A stretch of DNA of 6,581 nt, taken from the NCBI GenBank assembly GCA_002408185.1, contig DHQV01000086.1, forward strand, positions 1 through 6,581. Reading direction: 5' to 3'. A program made the position numbers and the translations under genes. How positions within the stretch are numbered: position 1 is the stretch's first letter; each line of letters begins with the position of its first letter. Source of the DNA: Deltaproteobacteria bacterium UBA5329. Lineage in GTDB: Bacteria > Desulfobacterota > Syntrophorhabdia > Syntrophorhabdales > Syntrophorhabdaceae. Shown piece after piece: positions 1 through 6,505 of the stretch. The notes under the pieces are model-generated. The model was not told where the DNA came from. It did not search any database and saw nothing but the letters and a program-made list of their open reading frames with translations.

Positions 1-2700
1 CTGATCCCCTCCTGTATCGCGTATCTGCTTGTAGACTTCCTTTTCCAGATACTTGCTGACCTCTTCACGGAATTTCGGCTCGTTCAGGAACTTCGCGGTG
101 ATATCCTCGTTCTGCTCCATGCGGTCGATGAACAGGTCCTCAAGGGCCTTCCTGAACACGTAACTGAACCCGTCGAGCGTATTGACGATGGCGGCCTGCT
201 TCAGGTTCGCCGTGGAAACAGCGTCTTCCTTTATGGAATCGAAGAAGAGCTGGTCCCCGGGCTTAAACTCGGTGCCGAACTTCTCGTTCAGGATATCAAT
301 GAGTGCTGAAAGCTCTATCACCGGTCCGCCGGCCGTCCCTGTACCGACCGATGTCGGGCCGGAGACCGGGGACGCCTCGCCGGATGTCAGCGTTATACTC
401 TTCTCCCCGATCTTCTGCAGTTGATAGAATTTCAATGCCACATCGTCATCCAGGTTATACACCGGTCCCTGGCTGCCCCTGGGGAGCTTTGTGATCAGAA
501 AGCGTATGTATGCGTAGAGCTTTTCCAGGTCCGAGTCCTGGAAGGGGATGATCTGTGACAGAAAGGCGTACAGGTTGCGGTATGCGATCAGGGCCTTGCG
601 GAATTCCTCCTGGTCATCATCGCTGAGTTTCGTGAACCTCGTGACGGCCGGGTCGATGCATTTGTTCATCTTCCCGTGGTCCGCAGGCGTCTGCTTTTGG
701 AGGGGCGTGAAGAAGACCCTCGCGAACTCCTCCACCTCATCCCTGTGGTAGACCTGCTTCTCTCCAAGCTTCGCCTGAAGGTCGTAGAGCTGCCCCGCGG
801 TCGTCTCATCCCCGAGGATCGTCTCCTCGTAATAGGGCTGGAAGGCGGCCTGGATGTCCTGCGGCTCGTTCACGAAGTCGAGCACAAACGTGTCCTCCTT
901 CCCCGCGCAGGTCCTGTTGAGCCTCGAGAGGGTCTGGACGGCCTGGATGTCCGCCAGCCTCTTGTCGACGTACATGGTGTGAAGGAGCGGCTGGTCGAAC
1001 CCGGTCTGGTACTTTTCGGCGACGATCAGGACCTGGTAAAGTTCCGTTCCGAAGATCTTCGGGAGTTCCTTCTCGCCTATCTCGCCCCCGTTCATGCCGA
1101 CCTCGGTAAATGTCAGCTCCGGAAGGTCGGGGTCTACCAATGTTCCCGAGAAGGCGACGAGCGTCTTTATCCCCTTGTAGCCTTTGTCCTCGATGTACTT
1201 GTCGAAGGCCTCCTTATACTTTTTCGCATGGAGGCGGCTCGAGGTCACGACCATTGCCTTAGCCCTGCCCCCGATCTTGTGCATCGTGAAATGACGGAAG
1301 TGCTCGATCATGACTTCCGTTTTCTGGGCGATGTTGTGTGGGTGCAGGCTCACGAACCGTGCGAGGGCGCGGGCGGCCTTTCTTTTATCGACCTCGGGGT
1401 CGTCCTCTATGGACTTCACCAGGCGGTGGTAGGTCTTGTACGTCGTATAGTGCTTGAGGACATCGAGGATGAAGTGCTCGTCGATCGCCTGGCGCATGCT
1501 GTACAGGTGGCGGGCGGCAGGCTTGCCGTCCGGCCCCGGCGTCCCGAAGACCGATATCGTCCTGTGTTTCGGGGTGGCGGTGAACGCGAAGAAGCTTATG
1601 TTCGACTGCTGGCCGCGCTTGGCCATGGACGCGAAGATCTCCTGCTCGTAATCATTCAAGCCTTCCTCTTCGGCTTTCTTCTTCACCTGCTCTTTTATTG
1701 CGTCGGCGGCGAGGACGCCTTTCATCTCGGCGGCCGTCTCTCCTCCCTGGGAGCTGTGCGCCTCGTCGACGATGACCGCGTAACTGCGCTTCTTCATGCC
1801 GTCTATCTTGCCGGCGGCGTAAGGGAACTTCTGCAGGGTCGTGATGATGATGGGAACACCCGACCCCAGGGCCTCCGCGAGCTGGGTTGAATCGACGCCT
1901 ATCTTCCTTACGACGCCCTGTTTGTGTTCGAACTGGTAGATGGTGTTCTGGAGCTGCTGGTCGAGGACGATACGGTCCGTAATGACGATGATCGAGTCAA
2001 AGACCTTTTCGTCTTTGTCGTTGTGAAGGCTCGCCAGGCGGTGCGCCAGCCAGGCGATCGAGTTCGATTTGCCGCTGCCCGCGGAGTGCTGGATTAGGTA
2101 GTTCTTCCCGACGCCGTCCCTGCGGGCGTCATCCACGAGTTGGCGGACGCAGTCGAGCTGGTGGTACCGGGGGAAGATCATCGTTTCCGTCTTGACGGTC
2201 CTTCCGCCGAGCTGTTTCTCCTTGACCTCAAGGTGAATGAAGCGGGCCAGGATGTCGAGAAGACTGTGCCTCTCGAGTATCTGTTCCCAGAGATATGAGG
2301 TCTTGTAGCCGTCGGGGCTCTCGGGGTTTCCCGCGCCGCCGTTGTTGCCCTTGTTGAACGGAAGGAAATACGTCTTGTCACCGGACAGACGGGTTGTCAT
2401 GTACACCTCGTCGGTGTCCACGGCGAAATGAACGAGGGAGCGCTTCTTGAATGTGAAGATGAGGTCCTTCTGGTCACGGTCCTTCCTATACTGTGTCATG
2501 GCATGGCGGTAGTTCTGTCCTGTCATCTGGTTCTTGAACTCCGCGGTGACGATGGGGATGCCATTGACGGATAGAGTCACATCGATCTTGTTTTCGTGTT
2601 TCGGGGAATAGGCGAGCTGCCGGATGACTGCAAGGCGGTTTGTCTCGTAGAGCTTCAGCGTGTCCGGGTTCATGCCGCTTGCGGGAGCGAAGAACGCCAT
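1..2700 (-). CDS. hsdR: Type I restriction enzyme R subunit (HsdR), runs off left edge
   Basis: This is the ATP-dependent translocase and nuclease subunit of a type I restriction-modification complex, which cuts unmethylated foreign DNA together with HsdM and HsdS. Numbering from the ATG at 2700, the PD-(D/E)xK nuclease core is D40 followed by E54-F-K56 (TAEFKN). The superfamily 2 helicase motor has Walker A SAGSGKS with K211, DEAH at 312-315, motif III TAT at 374-376, a GFDQPLLHTMYVDKRL segment from 567 and motif VI QTLSRLNR at 589-596. A helical C-terminal region follows to residue 900 at the window edge. I checked the frame codon by codon and found no stop or frameshift. The final residues (FREEVSKYLEKEVYKQIR) resemble a family C-terminus, so little is probably missing. 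The start chosen is the first in-frame ATG, preceded by AAGGAG with 6-nt spacing, but family-like sequence continues upstream, so the protein is N-terminally short. Activity is uncertain, and hsdM and hsdS are not in the window. Confidence 0.93.
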   Translation of the reverse strand, partial: MAFFAPASGMNPDTLKLYETNRLAVIRQLAYSPKHENKIDVTLSVNGIPIVTAEFKNQMTGQNYRHAMTQYRKDRDQKDLIFTFKKRSLVHFAVDTDEVYMTTRLSGDKTYFLPFNKGNNGGAGNPESPDGYKTSYLWEQILERHSLLDILARFIHLEVKEKQLGGRTVKTETMIFPRYHQLDCVRQLVDDARRDGVGKNYLIQHSAGSGKSNSIAWLAHRLASLHNDKDEKVFDSIIVITDRIVLDQQLQNTIYQFEHKQGVVRKIGVDSTQLAEALGSGVPIIITTLQKFPYAAGKIDGMKKRSYAVIVDEAHSSQGGETAAEMKGVLAADAIKEQVKKKAEEEGLNDYEQEIFASMAKRGQQSNISFFAFTATPKHRTISVFGTPGPDGKPAARHLYSMRQAIDEHFILDVLKHYTTYKTYHRLVKSIEDDPEVDKRKAARALARFVSLHPHNIAQKTEVMIEHFRHFTMHKIGGRAKAMVVTSSRLHAKKYKEAFDKYIEDKGYKGIKTLVAFSGTLVDPDLPELTFTEVGMNGGEIGEKELPKIFGTELYQVLIVAEKYQTGFDQPLLHTMYVDKRLADIQAVQTLSRLNRTCAGKEDTFVLDFVNEPQDIQAAFQPYYEETILGDETTAGQLYDLQAKLGEKQVYHRDEVEEFARVFFTPLQKQTPADHGKMNKCIDPAVTRFTKLSDDDQEEFRKALIAYRNLYAFLSQIIPFQDSDLEKLYAYIRFLITKLPRGSQGPVYNLDDDVALKFYQLQKIGEKSITLTSGEASPVSGPTSVGTGTAGGPVIELSALIDILNEKFGTEFKPGDQLFFDSIKEDAVSTANLKQAAIVNTLDGFSYVFRKALEDLFIDRMEQNEDITAKFLNEPKFREEVSKYLEKEVYKQIRDTGGDQ

Positions 2701-2925
2701 CCGGAACTCCTTGCCGAAGCATTTAAAGCCACGGCGCAGGACGGACAGGCACCCCTCGTGTTCAGAGTTGAGAGCGCGGCAGAGGTCATCAAGGAGCGTC
2801 TCTTCGGCCTTGTCCTTCTGGATGTTGCACAGGTAATCCCATTTGTCGGACTGAGTTTCCCTGATGAAGGATATGACCTCCTGTAGTGTTCCCGTTTGAC
2901 ATGCGAGAGCGTCCTGCTTTATCTT
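2701..2925 (-). other. Start-less 5' extension of hsdR (truncated N-terminal coding sequence)
   Basis: The hsdR frame stays open for 75 codons upstream of ATG 2700, back to an in-frame TAA at 2926-2928. Much of it still reads like HsdR: EVISFIRETQ, then LRRGFKCFGKEFR leading directly into MAFFAPASGMNPD. From family knowledge, HsdR proteins of this type usually have several tens of residues before the FIxxTQ segment. Here only about 15 unconvincing codons precede it. No ATG, GTG or TTG occurs in frame in the stretch. A perfect AGGAGGT (2876-2882, minus strand) has no canonical start at a usable distance; an ATC codon at 2865 lies 10 nt away. I infer that the real 5' end was lost by deletion or rearrangement near 2880-2900. 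Confidence 0.7.
2896..2925 (+). promoter_or_regulatory. Predicted sigma-70 promoter for the mscS-family gene
   Basis: A perfect TTGACA (-35, 2896-2901) is followed after 18 bp by TATCTT (-10, 2920-2925, four of six consensus matches). Transcription would start near 2932 and give a leader of about 60 nt before the ATG at 2992. The -35 box lies inside the open hsdR frame on the other strand, so it may have formed at the truncation junction. The -10 match is modest and no start site has been measured. Confidence 0.45.
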
Positions 2926-2980
2926 TTATACGGCTGAAGTTAGTACATGGGCGGCCGGATAATTTTACAATTAATCACAT

Positions 2981-2985
2981 AAGGA
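2981..2985 (+). promoter_or_regulatory. Ribosome binding site of the mscS-family gene
   Basis: AAGGA lies 6 nt before the ATG at 2992, in an AT-rich unstructured context. This supports 2992 as the start of the channel gene. Confidence 0.65.
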
Positions 2986-2991
2986 AAATAA

Positions 2992-4047
2992 ATGGAGTTG
3001 TTCAGTAAAGTCTATCTCGGCAATACGGTGCAAGCCTGGCTCATCGCAATCGGTATCTTAATCGTCGTGTTCATTATTCTGAAGAGTGTACAGCGCGTGG
3101 CAACAAGATGGTTATCCAGGCTGGCAGCCGCGACGGATCACGGAATTGACGATCTTCTCGTCGAAATGCTCAAAAGCACGAAAGTTTTTATCCTGCTTGT
3201 TGCTTCCGCTTACACGGCAACCTACTCAATTACATTAAAACACACCATTGCCGTCCTGTGGGAAAAAGCATTTATTGTGACATTGATCCTGCAGGGGGGC
3301 TTTTGGGCGAGCGCCGGGATCTCTTTTTGGCTTGGCCAGCACGTGGAAAAACGTATGGGCGAGGACGCGGCCGCCGCCACAACCATCACCTTCCTGGGAT
3401 TTGTGGTCCGCTTTATTCTGTGGGCTATCGCCCTGCTTCTGATGTTGGGCAACCTGGGCGTCAATATCACCGGCCTGGTTGCCGGGCTCGGCATAGGCGG
3501 TGTTGCTGTGGCCCTGGCGGTGCAGAACATCCTGGGCGATCTACTGGCTTCTTTATCGATCGTTCTCGACAAGCCTTTCGTCATCGGAGACTTCATTGTA
3601 GTGGATTCATTTGCAGGTACTATCGAGCATATCGGTTTAAAGACGACACGGGTCCGCAGTCTCAGCGGGGAACAATTGATATTCGCCAACAATGATCTTT
3701 TGAAAAGCCGGGTACGCAATTACAAGCGCATGTCGGAAAGGCGCGTCCTTTTCAGTTTTGGTGTCGTGTATCGGACCTCTTTGGACAAATTGAAGGTGAT
3801 CAAGGAGATCGTCACCGATATAATCAGAAAACAGGATAACGCCCGCTTTGACCGGGCTCATTTCAAGGAATATGGAGATTCGTCCCTGAACTTTGAAGTT
3901 GTCTATTACGTGACCGGCCCGGACTATAACCTGTATATGGATGTTCAGGAAAGGATCAACCGGGAAATATTTCAACGCTTTGAAGAAGAAGGCATCGAGT
4001 TTGCCTATCCGACGCAAACACTATATATTCAGAGTGAAAATGAGTAA
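2992..4047 (+). CDS. mscS: MscS-family small-conductance mechanosensitive ion channel
   Basis: This is a 351-residue inner-membrane channel of the MscS family, which opens under membrane tension and releases ions and small solutes on osmotic downshock. Hydrophobic segments lie at about 14-30, 64-81, 89-112, 133-152 and 158-190, giving five predicted helices. E. coli MscS has three; this layout and length are closer to the YnaI-like subgroup. The last helix is the pore: it carries the Gly/Ala-rich GLVAGLGIGGVAVALAVQN (161-179) and then ILGDLLASLSIVLDKPFVIGDFI. A soluble beta domain (about 195-255) and an alpha/beta vestibule domain (about 256-345) follow, ending in FAYPTQTLYI as is usual for the family. 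There is no signal peptide and no extra fused domain. The gene is divergent from hsdR and convergent with ablB, whose stop is 43 bp away. Next to osmolyte-synthesis genes, a role as an osmotic release valve is likely. The gene symbol is given at family level only. Confidence 0.93.
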   Translation: MELFSKVYLGNTVQAWLIAIGILIVVFIILKSVQRVATRWLSRLAAATDHGIDDLLVEMLKSTKVFILLVASAYTATYSITLKHTIAVLWEKAFIVTLILQGGFWASAGISFWLGQHVEKRMGEDAAAATTITFLGFVVRFILWAIALLLMLGNLGVNITGLVAGLGIGGVAVALAVQNILGDLLASLSIVLDKPFVIGDFIVVDSFAGTIEHIGLKTTRVRSLSGEQLIFANNDLLKSRVRNYKRMSERRVLFSFGVVYRTSLDKLKVIKEIVTDIIRKQDNARFDRAHFKEYGDSSLNFEVVYYVTGPDYNLYMDVQERINREIFQRFEEEGIEFAYPTQTLYIQSENE

Positions 4048-4090
4048 TTGAAACCGGATTGCCCTTCACTCGCGACAAAAAGGTTGGCAT
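4048..4090. other. Short convergent intergenic gap, no terminator seen
   Basis: These 43 bp separate the stop codons of the mscS-family gene and ablB. I see no stem followed by a T-run on either strand, so transcripts may end by another mechanism or overlap at their 3' ends. Confidence 0.6.
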
Positions 4091-4942
4091 TCATTGTCCG
4101 GCCAGGTGTTTGTACCAGACGTTCATGCTCTCTATCTGTCCCGAGATGTTTGTGTTGTTGACAACCCTCCCCCCGTAACGGTAACCTGATCTTGCAAATG
4201 TGATGTTCATTCCCGGGGATGAAGATCTGGCTATGGTATAGGCAGTCTTCATATTTTCGGCGCGCATTGCGTGTTCCATTGCCGAGAGGAGATGAAGCGC
4301 CACACTGTATCCCCTGAAGGTAGGGATGGTCGCAAAATCTGTCATCTCGACATTTTCGGTTTCCTTGTCCATTTCCGCCGCTGCAAGGGCGATAAGCCTG
4401 CCGAAAACCTCGCATCCGAAATAGTCCACTTGCGTTTCCATCGATTCACGCAGATAAGAAGGGTCGCTGATGGGAAATGGATAGGTCGGGAAGACATTGG
4501 AATATATCTCGGTCATCCGGGACACGTCCTGCCGTGCACATCTACGCAAAGAAAAGCCGGCAGGAAGGTCCGCCGGGGCCGCGGGTGAGTGGTTGAGATA
4601 AATGTCAATTAAACTGTCCAATGCAACGCGGTTTTCTTCGTGCGCTCGTTTCTCGACCAGGTAGAACCCCAGAAAAGCGGCCCCCACATCCCCGTTGTAA
4701 AACCGGGGAATGCGGGCTTCCACCCGAAAACCATGGCGAAGAAAAATATCTTCCCCGGTATCGGGAACCTTTGCAAATATCTTCGAATAACCGGCCCCGG
4801 CAGCTTTTGCGATCAAACTGACGACAACCTTTTCGGGATCGGAACCGCCCAACTTCATCAGGTAAATGCGGTCGTTGTAAAAACCGTGCTGGACAAGAGC
4901 GCCTTCGATATATTCGAGCGTATCAGCAGGTCTCTGGATCAT
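4091..4942 (-). CDS. ablB: Beta-lysine N6-acetyltransferase (AblB), GNAT family
   Basis: This 283-residue cytoplasmic enzyme is predicted to transfer acetyl from acetyl-CoA to the N6 amino group of beta-lysine. That is the last step in making the compatible solute N-epsilon-acetyl-beta-lysine. The N-terminal half (about 10-100) contains YSKIFAKVP, FLRHGFRVEARIPRFYNG and FLGFYL, typical of AblB. The C-terminal half (about 129-280) is the GNAT fold. Its acetyl-CoA-binding segment is at about 200-222 (TDFATIPTFRGYSVALHLL, with RGYSVA in the Q/RxxGxG/A position), followed by SSSPGMNITFARSGYRYGGRVVNNT at 240-264. The ATG at 4942 lies inside the end of ablA: the genes overlap by 20 bp, and AGAAGG a few bases upstream serves as ribosome binding site, so translation is probably coupled. 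The pairing with ablA makes the specific function much firmer than the GNAT fold alone would. Confidence 0.92.
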   Translation of the reverse strand: MIQRPADTLEYIEGALVQHGFYNDRIYLMKLGGSDPEKVVVSLIAKAAGAGYSKIFAKVPDTGEDIFLRHGFRVEARIPRFYNGDVGAAFLGFYLVEKRAHEENRVALDSLIDIYLNHSPAAPADLPAGFSLRRCARQDVSRMTEIYSNVFPTYPFPISDPSYLRESMETQVDYFGCEVFGRLIALAAAEMDKETENVEMTDFATIPTFRGYSVALHLLSAMEHAMRAENMKTAYTIARSSSPGMNITFARSGYRYGGRVVNNTNISGQIESMNVWYKHLAGQ

Positions 4943-6242
4943 CTAAAGACCTTCTGTTGTATCTCTCGTTCTCCTCGGGGACGAGATAGATCGTCTCGTC
5001 ATGGTCTGCCAGAAGCCCTTCGATTCCTATAGTCTTTTGCTCAAAAGTTTTGTCGAGATCAAGCTGCAAATTGCAGGCCTGGCAATCCCGGTCGCAGAAA
5101 ATGCGCTCGTAACAGTCCGGCTCCTTGTATGTCGTTATGATCCCTTCATAATTCCTGAGGACCACCTTGTTCGTAGACCAGGAGATGAGATAATTCGGCA
5201 TCACCGGGATCTTTCCGCCGCCTCCCGGGGCATCGATGACATAGGTCGGAACACAGAAACCGCTGGTGTGCCCGATCAGGCTTTCCAGGATCTCAATACC
5301 TTTGCCGATCGGCGTGCGAAAATGACCCAGTCCCTCCGACAGATCGCATTGATAGAGATAATAAGGGCGCACACGATTGGCAACCAGCTTGTGGACCAGG
5401 GATCTCATGATATGCGGGCAGTCGTTGACACCTGCCAGCAGGACGGATTGGTTACCCAGGGGAATTCCGGAATCAGCCAGTTTGGCAAGGGCCTGAGAGG
5501 ACGATACTGTTAATTCGCGGGGATGGTTGAAATGTGTGTTGATCCATAAAGGATGGTGCCTCTTCAACATGTCGACTAGGTTCTCCGTGATGCGGTAGGG
5601 CAGGATGACGGGGGTACGCGTTCCGATCCGGACTATCTCTACGTGATCTATGTTATCAAGTTCTGTGAGGATCCAGTCGAGAATATCATCCGATAGGAGG
5701 AAAGGATCGCCGCCGCTGAGCAATACATCCCGTACCTGCGGCGTTTTTCGGATATAGTCGATTCCCGCCTCTATCTGGTCCCGGTCGGGAATATTATCAG
5801 GGTCACCGACACGTCGTTTTCGCGTGCAGTGGCGGCAGTACATAGCACATCGGTTGCTCACCAGGAACAATACCCTGTCGGGGTACCGATGGGTGATCCC
5901 GGGGACCGGGCTGTCTTCATCTTCGTGCAGCGGATCGGATATGTCATCCGGGGTGATATCCATCTCCAACGGGGACGGAAAGCTCTGTTTGAAGATCGGA
6001 TCGTTGTCCATATCTCTCACGTCGATGAGCGAGAGGTAGTAGGGCGTTATGGACATGGGAAAGCGGTTGACCGTATCTTCAAATTGTTCCCGTTGTTCGT
6101 CGGTCAGTTCTACCCCGAGCACACTTTCGAATGTTTTCAGATCACGAACACAGTGTCTCATTTGCCATTTCCAGTCCTTCCACATATGTTGCTTTGTATC
6201 AATTGCTTGAACGATTCGATTTTGAGCTTCTGTCACATGCAT
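4923..6242 (-). CDS. ablA: Lysine 2,3-aminomutase (KamA/AblA), radical SAM and PLP enzyme
   Basis: This 439-residue cytoplasmic enzyme converts L-alpha-lysine to L-beta-lysine by a radical mechanism using S-adenosylmethionine, a [4Fe-4S] cluster and pyridoxal phosphate. The cluster motif CxxxCxxC is C132-C136-C139 (RCAMYCRHCTRKRR), and the SAM-binding SGGDP is at 176-180. The PLP lysine is K344 in PGGGGKIP. D300 (YQCDLSEG) and D337 (VIDAPGG) match the aspartates that bind the substrate lysine in the clostridial enzyme. C275, C383, C387 and C390 are candidate zinc ligands. The N-terminal WKDWKWQMRH segment is typical, and the length is slightly above the roughly 416 residues of the clostridial enzyme. 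The ATG at 6242 has AAGGAG 5 nt upstream. It is the first gene of an operon with the overlapping ablB, which points to osmolyte synthesis rather than lysine fermentation. Confidence 0.96.
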   Translation of the reverse strand: MHVTEAQNRIVQAIDTKQHMWKDWKWQMRHCVRDLKTFESVLGVELTDEQREQFEDTVNRFPMSITPYYLSLIDVRDMDNDPIFKQSFPSPLEMDITPDDISDPLHEDEDSPVPGITHRYPDRVLFLVSNRCAMYCRHCTRKRRVGDPDNIPDRDQIEAGIDYIRKTPQVRDVLLSGGDPFLLSDDILDWILTELDNIDHVEIVRIGTRTPVILPYRITENLVDMLKRHHPLWINTHFNHPRELTVSSSQALAKLADSGIPLGNQSVLLAGVNDCPHIMRSLVHKLVANRVRPYYLYQCDLSEGLGHFRTPIGKGIEILESLIGHTSGFCVPTYVIDAPGGGGKIPVMPNYLISWSTNKVVLRNYEGIITTYKEPDCYERIFCDRDCQACNLQLDLDKTFEQKTIGIEGLLADHDETIYLVPEENERYNRRSLDDPETC

Positions 6243-6247
6243 ATTCT

Positions 6248-6253
6248 CTCCTT
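6248..6253 (-). promoter_or_regulatory. Ribosome binding site of ablA
   Basis: On the minus strand AAGGAG lies 5 nt before the ATG at 6242. This is a strong match and fixes the ablA start. The next in-frame alternative, a GTG two codons later, is less well placed. Confidence 0.8.
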
Positions 6254-6283
6254 TCTTTCCGGCGCGAAACCAGGATTGTCGGG

Positions 6284-6312
6284 GTCAACTTGCCCCTTAT
6301 ACCATAGCCCGC
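6284..6312. repeat. 29-bp direct repeat, copy 1 (in ablA leader)
   Basis: This copy is identical over 29 bp to 6349-6377; the identity ends at both flanks. The plus strand begins GTCAACTTGCCCC. If the promoter call at 6324-6353 is right, this copy covers roughly +5 to +33 of the ablA transcript. Here the repeat is preceded by GGGG, which makes a near-palindrome at 6281-6296 that the other copy lacks. Confidence 0.97.
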
Positions 6313-6323
6313 AATATGATATA

Positions 6324-6353
6324 ATTATAATATCAGATAGAGAAAACAGTCAA
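6324..6353 (-). promoter_or_regulatory. Predicted sigma-70 promoter of ablA-ablB
   Basis: On the minus strand TTGACT (-35, 6353-6348) is followed after 18 bp by a perfect TATAAT (-10, 6329-6324). Transcription is predicted to start near 6317, leaving a leader of about 75 nt before ablA. The -10 box lies in a perfect 10-bp palindrome (TATAATTATA, 6320-6329). The first five bases of the -35 box are the end of repeat copy 2, so this copy overlaps the RNA polymerase site. Confidence 0.75.
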
Positions 6354-6377
6354 CTTGCCCCTTATACCATAGCCCGC
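6349..6377. repeat. 29-bp direct repeat, copy 2 (overlaps -35 box)
   Basis: This is the second identical copy, 65 bp from copy 1 start to start, with 36 bp between the copies. Its ablA-proximal end supplies TTGAC of the -35 box, and the rest lies immediately upstream of the promoter. The position suits an operator or activator site, or a tandem duplication that carried the promoter element. No third copy occurs in the window. Confidence 0.97.
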
Positions 6378-6390
6378 CCCGCGTTTCTGT

Positions 6391-6413
6391 TAACCAGGTT
6401 ACTTTTCAGGTTA
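6391..6413. repeat. Short CAGGTTA direct repeats with palindromic TAACCAGGTTA
   Basis: CAGGTTA occurs at 6395-6401 and again at 6407-6413, 12 bp apart. The first copy is part of the 11-bp palindrome TAACC-A-GGTTA at 6391-6401. TTAACC (6390-6395) and GGTTA also form a wider inverted pair reaching 6414. Relative to the predicted ablA start these lie at about -75 to -95, where an activator could bind. No known regulator is recognised. Confidence 0.4.
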
Positions 6414-6425
6414 AGAAGCGGAGAC

Positions 6426-6446
6426 CGGGAATTTCATAAAGTCCCG
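6426..6446. repeat. Small inverted repeat CGGGA/TCCCG
   Basis: Five-base arms (6426-6430 and 6442-6446) flank an 11-nt loop. The stem is short and is not followed by a good T-run, so a terminator is unlikely and chance is possible. Confidence 0.25.
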
Positions 6447-6449
6447 CCC

Positions 6450-6474
6450 TTTACAAAATATACTGTAATGTAAA
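6450..6474. repeat. AT-rich inverted repeat TTTACA/TGTAAA
   Basis: TTTACA (6450-6455) and TGTAAA (6469-6474) are perfect inverted arms 13 bp apart. TGTAA is also repeated in tandem at 6464-6473, so TTACA can pair with either copy. This could be a dimeric regulator site for ablA or for a gene to the right. No regulator is recognised. Confidence 0.35.
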
Positions 6475-6505
6475 CAAAAACGGCAGTTTCAGAGTTTTCG
6501 GGGGT

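Noticed and set aside
676..1890. Long plus-strand open frame of 404 codons
   Set aside because: It is antisense to hsdR, whose minus-strand frame has clear nuclease and helicase motifs. The plus-strand translation is Arg/Leu/Val-rich with no recognisable domain, as expected for a shadow of GC-rich codons.
2900..2902. ATG on the minus strand just inside the hsdR 5' region
   Set aside because: It is in a different frame from hsdR and reaches a stop after about 38 codons, so it cannot start the protein without a frameshift.
3222..4017. Minus-strand open frames opposite the channel gene
   Set aside because: They overlap a complete MscS-family gene with five membrane helices and typical motifs; the antisense translations have no family features.
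6281..6296. GGGG/CCCC hairpin as a terminator or attenuator
   Set aside because: The stem has only four pairs with an eight-base loop and no T-run follows on the minus strand, so termination before ablA is not supported.
6243..6317. Lysine riboswitch in the ablA leader
   Set aside because: The leader is only about 75 nt and shows none of the multi-helix junction expected of a lysine riboswitch; no stable stem of more than four or five pairs was found.
6284..6377. Minimal CRISPR array (29-bp repeats, 36-bp spacer)
   Set aside because: The lengths look right, but there are only two copies, the spacer contains a near-consensus promoter in the correct orientation for ablA, and there are no cas genes in the window.
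5829..6473. Plus-strand open frame of 214 codons spanning the ablA start and its promoter
   Set aside because: Most of it is antisense to the well-supported ablA, and the remainder crosses the repeats and promoter. There is no domain and no ribosome binding site.
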